DNA of 16,410 nucleotides from Anaerolineales bacterium (GTDB lineage: Bacteria; Chloroflexota; Anaerolineae; Anaerolineales; E44-bin32), in the NCBI GenBank assembly GCA_023250385.1, contig JAHFAU010000025.1:1-16410 (forward strand). The letters run 5' to 3'. The notes under the pieces are model-generated. The model saw only the letters and a list, made by a program, of their open reading frames with translations, was not told the origin of the DNA and did not search any database. A program made the translations under genes and the position numbers. Below are positions 15,192-16,410 of the stretch, piece after piece. Position 1 is the stretch's first letter; every line of letters begins with the position of its first letter.

Positions 15192-16410
15192 ATGAGCAAG
15201 CAAGCGCTGCCTAGCAGGCCGCCGAGGGAACGGGCGCTGCTGGTAGGAACGGCGTGGAAGGAGCAACCGCATCTGCTCTCGATGGATGACTCGGTTGCGG
15301 AGCTCGGTTTGCTTGCGGCGACCGCCGGGCTCGCGGTGGTCGGTAAAGTTACCCAGCGGCTCGAGCGGCCCGATCCAAAGACCTACATTGGGTCGGGGAA
15401 GGTCGGTGAGATTCGAGATCGAGCCGAAGAGGCGCTGGCAGATGTCGTGCTCTTCGACGAGGAGCTCTCACCCCGTCACCAGCGCGAGCTCGAGAAGGCT
15501 TTCGGGGAGGACGTGCGGGTGTTGGACCGAACCGCCCTGATCCTGGATGTGTTCGCTCAACACGCTCGCACCCGGGAAGGGGGCCTCCAAGTGGAGCTGG
15601 CGCAGTACGAGTACCGGCTGCCACGGCTGACCCGGGCCTGGACCCACCTGGCTCGACAGGCCGGCGGCGGCGCCGGGCGCACCGGATCGATCGGAGGTGT
15701 TGGACTGCGGGGACCCGGCGAGACTCAGTTGGAGGTCGATCGCCGGGACATCTCCCGCCGGATCGATCACCTCAAGGGTGAGTTGGAGAAGGTGCGTGCG
15801 CACCGCGGTCGACATCGGGCCCAGCGGCGGAGCTCGCAAACCCCTGTCGTCGCACTGGTCGGCTACACCAATGCCGGCAAGTCCACTCTGTTGAATCGCC
15901 TTGCGGGCGCCGAAGTCTATGTGGCAGACCAGCTTTTCGCGACCCTTGATCCAACTACCCGCCGCCTCAAATTGCCAGGCGGCCGAATGATCTTGATGAC
16001 CGACACGGTCGGCTTTATCCAGAAACTTCCGACCACCCTGGTGGCTGCGTTTCGCGCCACCTTGGAAGAGATCGCCGAGGCCGATCTGCTGCTGCATGTG
16101 GTGGACGTGTCCCACTCCAATGCGGAGGCCCAAGCCGAGGCGGTTAACGAGACCCTGCAGGGGATCGGAGCGGGACACATCCCAGTGGTTAACGCCCTGA
16201 ACAAGATCGACCGGCTGCCTTTCCGCCAGCTTGATCCGCAGGCCGGGATTCCAATCTCAGCGACAACCGGGGAGGGAATCTCGGGGCTGATTGCCGCCGT
16301 GGAACATGAGCTTTACGAGGTGATGGCTCCCATCCGGGTCGAGCTGCCTTACCGAGAGGGACGGCTCATCAGTCTCTTCCACGAGCAAGGGAAGATCGAT
16401 TCTGAAACGC
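15192..16410 (+). CDS. hflX: Ribosome-associated GTPase HflX, partial at the right edge
   Basis: The first 406 codons are in the window and the frame is still open; the family is usually about 410-440 residues, so nearly all of it is present. HflX binds the 50S subunit, splits stalled or stressed 70S ribosomes and hydrolyses GTP. The N-terminal HflX domain (about 12-155) includes TYIGSGKVGEI (64-74) and the VLFDEELSPRHQRELEKA segment (86-103). It is followed by the family signature GGVGLRGPGETQLEVDRR (168-185) and a coiled coil. The G domain has G1 GYTNAGKST (224-232), G2 region TLDPTTR (251-257), G3 DTVGFI (271-276), G4 NKID (337-340) and G5 SAT (356-358). The C-terminal domain begins near 379 (APIRVELPYREGRLISLFHEQG). 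The gene lies 35 bases after trmFO but has its own TATAAT box placed for leaderless transcription, so it need not depend on trmFO readthrough. Confidence 0.97.
   Translation, partial: MSKQALPSRPPRERALLVGTAWKEQPHLLSMDDSVAELGLLAATAGLAVVGKVTQRLERPDPKTYIGSGKVGEIRDRAEEALADVVLFDEELSPRHQRELEKAFGEDVRVLDRTALILDVFAQHARTREGGLQVELAQYEYRLPRLTRAWTHLARQAGGGAGRTGSIGGVGLRGPGETQLEVDRRDISRRIDHLKGELEKVRAHRGRHRAQRRSSQTPVVALVGYTNAGKSTLLNRLAGAEVYVADQLFATLDPTTRRLKLPGGRMILMTDTVGFIQKLPTTLVAAFRATLEEIAEADLLLHVVDVSHSNAEAQAEAVNETLQGIGAGHIPVVNALNKIDRLPFRQLDPQAGIPISATTGEGISGLIAAVEHELYEVMAPIRVELPYREGRLISLFHEQGKIDSET

Noticed and set aside
1..16410. Long open frames on the plus strand opposite the minus-strand genes
   Set aside because: They are Arg/Pro/Ala-rich antisense shadows of GC-rich genes, lack domain motifs, and overlap well-supported coding regions throughout.

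Overview
This window is GC-rich and tightly packed: nine protein genes, no gap longer than about 130 bases, and no RNA genes, insertion sequences or CRISPR arrays that I can see. The gene content is clearly bacterial. TrmFO (not TrmA), two leaderless-looking vegetative promoters and the general protein style suggest a Chloroflexota (Anaerolineae-like) genome. That placement is an impression and rests on no search.

Right end, plus strand (13777 to the edge): two housekeeping genes, trmFO (tRNA m5U54 methyltransferase) and hflX (ribosome-associated GTPase, cut by the window edge). Each has a TATAAT-like -10 box exactly 6 bases before its ATG and no Shine-Dalgarno site, so both are probably transcribed as leaderless mRNAs.

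Minus strand, 13702 down to 9189: a regulatory operon of rpoN (sigma-54), a soluble PAS/GAF/PAS histidine kinase and a sigma-54 activator. The three genes are 12 bases apart and then overlap by 4 bases. RpoN carries an apparent four-cysteine zinc ribbon just after region I. The activator has a receiver and a complete AAA+ domain with GAFTGA, but stops before any DNA-binding helix-turn-helix.

Minus strand, 9062 down to 1: an effector block of a small two-helix membrane protein, a giant 1680-residue TPR protein, a cytoplasmic C25-like (clan CD, caspase-fold) cysteine peptidase with a helical N-terminal region, and a TIM-barrel-like protein that runs off the left edge. The first three form a translationally linked operon (12-base gap, then an 8-base overlap).

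The main discovery is regulatory. Three full-consensus sigma-54 promoters of the form TGGCACG-N4-TTGCA lie in the three intergenic spaces that matter: before rpoN itself, before the membrane protein-TPR-peptidase operon, and before the TIM-barrel gene. The window therefore looks like a self-contained sigma-54 regulon: sensor, activator and sigma factor under autogenous control, driving a TPR/caspase-like protease module. The activator lacks a DNA-binding domain, so it presumably works from solution, as described for H. pylori FlgR. I do not recognise this combination as a named system. Its physiological role (stress response, envelope quality control, regulated proteolysis or defence) cannot be read from the sequence.
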